Shown here: positions 59,596 to 64,000 of the stretch, piece after piece
Position numbering within the stretch: position 1 is the stretch's first letter
Layout of the letters: every line of letters begins with the position of its first letter
Source: Cryptomeria japonica
Taxonomy: Eukaryota; Streptophyta; Pinopsida; Cupressales; Cupressaceae
NCBI RefSeq assembly: GCF_030272615.1
Contig: NC_081408.1
Span: 408,366,889 to 408,430,888, forward strand
Length of the DNA stretch: 64,000 nt
Reading direction: 5' to 3'
Position numbers and translations under genes: made by a program
The notes under the pieces: generated by a model
Database searches by the model: none
What the model saw: the letters and a program-made list of their open reading frames with translations, nothing else
Told to the model about the DNA's origin: nothing

Positions 59596-60690
59596 ATTAA
59601 TGTGCAAGAAGCGCTTTGATTCAAAGAATGTGTGATGTCTAGGAGATGCCAGTTCTGAACTTGATTGATCACAAACTAGATGAAAAGAAAGGTGTTTAGC
59701 TTGATTCAAAGTGACAAAGCTGAATGAAGTCTGATTAAAGTGATATCGATCCTGAACTTGATTGAACTAGGGAACAATAGAAAACAAAGATACTGAACTT
59801 CAACTTGATTGATCAAGAAGAAGATCTTACTGATCTAGAACTTGATTGATCTTAGATACAGTGAGTGATGATAAAAAAAATCGATCTTGAACTTGATTGA
59901 TCAAGACACAATGAGCGAAGAATAAATAGTTCAGCTTGATCAAGAAATGAATACTGAACACCTGCTTAGATTTAGTGTGATCAAAGAAACTCTTTAAACT
60001 TTTGATTGAGTTTAAAAGAATAATCAGTTTGATTTGAAGCGATGAAACTGATTAACGTTAAGAGATTAATTCAAATAAAAGATAAATATCAACTTGATTT
60101 GAAGCGATGAAATTGATATGCCCCTAGCGATTGATTTGATTCAAATGATCGAGAGATCTCAACTTGATGTGAAGCGATGAAATTGAGATGCCCCTTAGCA
60201 ATAAGGATTTTTTTCTTTAATTGAAAAGACAATGCTCGACTTTTGATGAAGATTTGAAAACTTTCTCGACTTGTGAGATGTGAAGTCATAAGGTCATGAG
60301 TATGCCCCCTCGAGAGAGAAATCAAAAGATAGCGAGGGATTGATTATAGGCAATTGTGTGGCAAAAATAACTTATTTGAGCACAAATTGATTCTGAGGAT
60401 TTTTTTTTTTTGAAAATTTCGGCGATGATTGATAAGAAATTGAGCGTAGAGTTGATTGTAATGTTGATGTGTAGAATGAAATTGAATTAAGATTCAGCAT
60501 TGAAATTGAGCTAAATTTGAAGAAAGAATGAGCATTTGATGAAAAAAAGCGCTAAGTGGTCAAAATTGTGAAATTGACTAGCAAGATGATCTCAAATTTC
60601 AATTTCGATCTTGAAAATGGAATCAGAGTAGGCACATTAGCTAAGGGTACAATTTTCATGACCATCGAAGCAAGTTGAAAAATTAGGTTT
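59596..60690. other. Element I 3' untranslated region with degenerate GAACTTGATTGATC repeats
   Basis: The phrase AACTTGATTGATC or AACTTGATTTGAAGCGATGA(A)ATTGA recurs about a dozen times between 59650 and 60200 at irregular spacing, with companions such as ATGCCCCTTAGC. No coding frame is seen. It probably derives from a tandem repeat in the 3' region of a Tat element. Confidence 0.6.
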
Positions 60691-60696
60691 TTAGGC

Positions 60697-60704
60697 TATA
60701 TATA
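60697..60704 (+). promoter_or_regulatory. TATA box of the antisense PMD gene
   Basis: TATATATA in the context GGCTATATATAGGATG, 74 bp upstream of the ATG at 60778, on the strand opposite to element I. Spacing fits a TATA-driven plant promoter. Confidence 0.55.
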
Positions 60705-60777
60705 GGATGAAAGTGTCATTTTCAATTCATTTTAACCCTCCAAGTTTGAAAATTCAAAAAGCCTTCTGCAAAGAAAA

Positions 60778-63173
60778 ATGGTGGTCCCTACTCGTCAGCA
60801 TCAATTCGAGTGCCAGAGACATCACAATCGACCTTGAAACTATGAGCCAGTGGTAAGTGATCGATCTTTAGCCTCTTTATGTTTCCAATTTTGAATTCTT
60901 TTGTTTATTTTTCAAGTTTTTCACGGGTTTTGGGTTGGGTGTCATGGTTTATCGTGTGAGACAGGATCCTGTCTCATACGAAAAACTGGCAAATTGTCTT
61001 TTATCATTTAAAGCCATTAGATTTGTCCTACGGGATTCACCCTCGTGTCGTACGATAGGTCTGTTAAAAGACCATTTTGTCGTGCGATGTGTAAAAGTTT
61101 GTCGTTCGAGGTTGTTTACTCGTACAAGAGCCATTACTGACTCGTACGAGATGTTGTTTGACTGTGTTTTGTCATTTGGAAGACAGTGATCATTTTTGGA
61201 AGTGTAAACATGAAATTTTGCTTTTGCATTTGACTTAGTTGGATTTGCGTGATGTTTAACTTCTCTTGTAGGCTCATTTGGAATGTTTTTTGATTATCAT
61301 TGTTGGTTTTTTTCTGTAGGTGTGCTTACCTCCTGTGCTCTTCAGATGTGTATATCCTCCCACTATGGCTTTGGTTCGTGATTTGTCTAAGGTTGAGCAG
61401 GCTCATGTTGATATGTGTGGCTTGACTCACCTGATGAGATTACCTGATATCCGTGTGAACCACGGGATGCTCACAGCATTGGTAGAGCGGTTTCATTCAG
61501 AGCATAATACCTTTCATTTGCTAGTTGGGGATTTGACTATCACTCCCGAGGATGTGTATAGGATCCTTCATATCCCTTTTTCTAGGGATAAGGTGGATTA
61601 TGATACTGCATTGTTACCTGGACTACAGGCTCTTAGGAATGTATTCAAGGATCCCGATATCTTGACTCGTTCTATGAGTTGGGATATATTGATGGGTAGG
61701 TACAATGAGGTGTATCCACTGGCATGTGTCCTAGAAGGTTTCATTGGTTGCTTCTTGATGCCAGATAGAGGGCAATAGGGTTTTCAAAGTGGATGGGGCC
61801 GTATGCTGGAGAGGTTGATAGAGACCCCTCAGAGACTTGGTTGGGGCTCTTGTTTGTTGGCCCACATGTATCAGGAGATGCATGAGATTGTCTACAGAGA
61901 TGGGCAGAGCATGGCTACAGGGGTGTACATTTTACAGGTATGGGCTTGGGAGCACCTTCCCATTTGTCGGCCGATAGTTGATGATAGTAGAGAGCCAGGG
62001 CAGTCGATTATTTACAGGTATGTCGGATATATTACACAGCCCCCTCTGGGCAAGACAGACTTCTGGCGACGACAGCTCAATGATCTGATAGCTGTCATAT
62101 GGAGACCATATAGGGGGTTGGAGTCATGGGATGACTGGCGAGCTGTTTAGAGAGATATTTTTGTTACACGCCCACTGATTGGGAGATCACAGACTATTGT
62201 GGAGTGATTTGTCATTTCATGAGTGATGAGGCAGTATGGCTGGCCTCAGGGTATCTCTCAGGAGTATATAGCGTAAGCTCAATATGCTGATGAGGAGAGA
62301 TAGGGATGGTCACCTAGGCTATCCTATGCTTTAGCGATGCAGGAGCTAACAGGTTTACACCGTCTGAGGTGGGATTACCTGGATGATATAGCAGATGCGG
62401 GGGTATTGCCCTAGTACAGGGATTACTTTTAGCAGCATCCATTCCTTCAGTTTACAGATCCAGGAGAGCATGCTCCTCATATTAAGGATGTGGAGGATGA
62501 TGCCCCTGCACTGCCACAGGGACAGGTACAGAGACAGGGCCATAGGCAGGGATAGGCACAAAGACTAGATGCTCCTCGACGGACTGGTGGTGATCCTGGT
62601 GCTAGCAATAGTGGAGTGCGAGCTGATGTTGGACAGTAGAGGGGTGAGGGTGAATCCCTTGGGAGAGTAGGTGTGAGGTTGGGTGGTGGAGAGGAGGAGC
62701 GAGCAGCTTCAAGGCAAGTCCGGTAGTGGTGGGATGAGCAGGGTGGAGCCATAGGTGGAGATGGCAGTGGAGATGGTGGCGGAGAGCCTGCGAGAGAGCA
62801 AGGGGTCGACACGGGATGGTCGATGAGAGCACGCCTTGCAGAGCTAGAGTCACAGTTGACAATGGCTCAGACTCAACTGGCAGAGCGAGACTGACAGTTG
62901 GTTGAGGTTAGGGCCGAGTGTGATCACCAGATCACAGCATTGAGAGCCGAGTCCAGAGCAGAGATAGAGTCTCTTCGACAGGAGGTGCTTCTCCAGAGTA
63001 GTAGGGTTGCATATTATGTGGTGGCATATAGTGTCGCAGTTCCTGTTGCACAGCAGGTGCAACCCTATTCATAGTATATGGCTAGATCAGAGGGAGCACG
63101 AGCACCGTACCAAGATCCCGGGCATCAGGCTCCTCCTCCTCCACCAAGCAATGAGGGAGAGGGCGCCAGCTAG
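60778..63173 (+). pseudogene. Plant mobile domain (PMD, MAIN-like) protein gene, antisense in element I, decayed
   Basis: Exon 1 (60778-60852, MVVPTRQHQFECQRHH) and exon 2 (61320-63173) join in frame across a proposed 467-bp GT-AG intron. Exon 2 encodes a PMD core (PF10536-like): DMCGLTHLMRLPDIRVNHGML, ALVERFHSEHNTFHLLVGDLTITPEDV and LHIPFSRDKV (61410-61590), then WGSCLLAHMYQEMHEI, VWAWEHLPICRP and WRPYRGLESWDDW (61840-62140). A Gly/Arg/Gln-rich linker, a coiled coil (LAELESQLTMAQTQLAERD, LRAESRAEIESLRQEV; 62830-62990) and a Pro-rich end (APPPPPSNEGEG) follow. About 14 in-frame stops, nearly all TAG or TGA, and no frameshift over 642 codons. PMD proteins occur in plant transposons and in host MAIN genes linked to silencing. 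The direct role here is unknown. Confidence 0.8.
60853..61319 (+). other. Proposed intron of the PMD gene
   Basis: Donor GTAAGT at 60853 and acceptor TTTTTTTCTGTAG ending at 61319 keep the frame between the exons. Inside are a 20-bp perfect palindrome (60957-60976, centre GGATCC) and a cluster of TCGTACGA-like words (61020-61155). Confidence 0.55.
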
Positions 63174-64000
63174 ATGATTCTTTTTGTAGCTGGGATATTT
63201 TTTGTAGACACACCCATTTTTTTGTAGTCGATATGATTCTTGCTCCGATGGGAGTTTGTATATGTCATTGGACATCATTTTGTACCCTTAGACTTGATAT
63301 GATATATATATATATATATATATACGAGATCTGATTTGACTTCATCGTACTTGTGTTGATCGACTATGAGATGTTTCTATATGCTTTATTCTATATGTAT
63401 GCATTTATTTCAGCATGAATGTATGTAATGCAAATGAATATGGATGTCTATTTTGTGTTTTCTTTTTTATATGCAAATAAATGAATGAATGAAAATGAGT
63501 AATGAGTAATGAGTAATGCAATTTTTTCATTTTTCTATGCAATAAGATCAATGTAAATGAATAATAATGAAATGAATGAATGAATCTATATGAAATGTTA
63601 TGTATGTAGCTAAACATCTCAAAACACAAGTACTCAATCGAAGAAATAATGATAAAAAGACCACCTAGCGTAAGAAATGATGATGCTTTCAGCTCTCATT
63701 CAGAACATAAAGAGATTATTACTATACCGAAATCACTCTAGATTCACAAAAATGCAAAATAAAATGCAAAATGATATGCAAAATGCAACCTAATCCTAGT
63801 CACTGGATTTAAAATACTTAAGATTCATCACTAAGCATAATGAACACAACAGGCATATTAGAGTTCCTTTCTTTTTCAATGTGCAATATTACTTATCTTG
63901 TCCGCAATGACCCTTTTTTCGTTCATATCCTTGGATAGATTTTGCAGGGACCCGGATTGCATCATGAAGAAATTCCCTCAAAACAGACAAGAAATAATGT
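63174..64000. other. Downstream flank of PMD gene, no gene
   Basis: AT-rich with an (AT)n run at 63302-63324 and (ATGA)/(GAGTAAT) repetition at 63470-63520. No coding frame is recognised on either strand up to the edge, and in particular no pol motif on the minus strand. Confidence 0.5.
63302..63324. repeat. (AT)n microsatellite
   Basis: About 11 AT dinucleotides downstream of the PMD gene. Confidence 0.9.

Larger units (their letters stand above)
58311..64000 (-). mobile_element. Element I: minus-strand Tat-like element with an antisense accessory gene, runs off right edge
   Basis: 3' LTR, polypurine tract, repeat-rich 3' region, then a plus-strand (antisense) plant-mobile-domain gene. Pol would lie right of the window. 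Antisense ORFs with their own promoter between pol and the 3' LTR are described for Tat-type elements such as maize Grande, which supports placing the gene inside this element. The pol itself is not visible. Confidence 0.5.

Noticed and set aside
61182-61319. Using the plus-strand ORF 60935-61189 as a PMD exon.
   Set aside because: It lies in the proposed intron, has no similarity to PMD proteins, and the GT-AG join of 60852 to 61320 keeps the frame without it.
1-64000. tRNA, rRNA, organelle insertions or host genes.
   Set aside because: No cloverleaf-like or conserved rRNA segments and no non-transposon protein were recognised by eye on either strand. Covariance-model searches would be needed to exclude small RNAs.

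Overview
The window shows no bacterial or organellar genes. It is a nest of large plant Ty3/gypsy-type LTR retrotransposons of the Tat and Athila-like lineages (chromodomain-less, several with a second, archaeal-type RNase H), inserted into one another and decayed to different degrees. The AT-rich sequence, very long elements and absence of any host gene over 64 kb suggest a seed plant with a large genome. A gymnosperm is my best guess, but the sequence does not prove it.

Layout, left to right. Element A (+, Tat-like) enters from the left edge: degenerate RT, two RNase H domains and integrase (to 4436), a long 3' untranslated region, a polypurine tract and a 3' LTR (6620-8554). It lies inside element B (-), whose gag is at 8555-10182 and whose leader, primer site and 5' LTR continue at 27638-30751. 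Element C (+, 11073-27632) sits in B's leader and is complete, with 4,989-bp LTRs, an exact GGTTG target duplication, a primer-binding site and a single-frame gag-pol. B sits in element D (+, Athila-like), which shows protease to integrase, then a sense accessory ORF between two purine tracts and a short 3' LTR ending at 38345. From 38346 to 46738 there are minus-strand fragments, including an LTR end clearly related to C's. Element F (-, 5' LTR) is split by the non-autonomous element G (46945-53794, near-perfect duplication ACTAC/ACTAT). A 0.6-kb (TATGTA)n tract follows, then the 3' LTR ends of two more minus-strand elements, H and I. Antisense to I lies a decayed plant-mobile-domain gene with its own TATA box and a probable intron (60697-63173).

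The main unusual result is element C. Each of its LTRs carries a roughly 1,050-codon ORF. The TATA box lies only about 190 bp from the LTR end, so the ORF is in U3 and would sit at the 3' end of the genomic RNA, a layout analogous to nef or sag of retroviruses. C also has its archaeal-type RNase H upstream of RT, while its normal RNase H has lost its first catalytic Asp. Three elements here (C, D, I) carry an accessory gene in three different places (in the LTR, sense before the LTR, antisense before the LTR), and their N-terminal domains share a similar-looking pattern. D, with a purine tract on each side of its accessory ORF, suggests how such a gene could be captured into an LTR.

Most coding regions are broken by nonsense codons rather than indels (gag of B, gag-pol of C, the PMD gene in I), so all are annotated as pseudogenes. 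No rRNA, tRNA, CRISPR or host single-copy gene was recognised.
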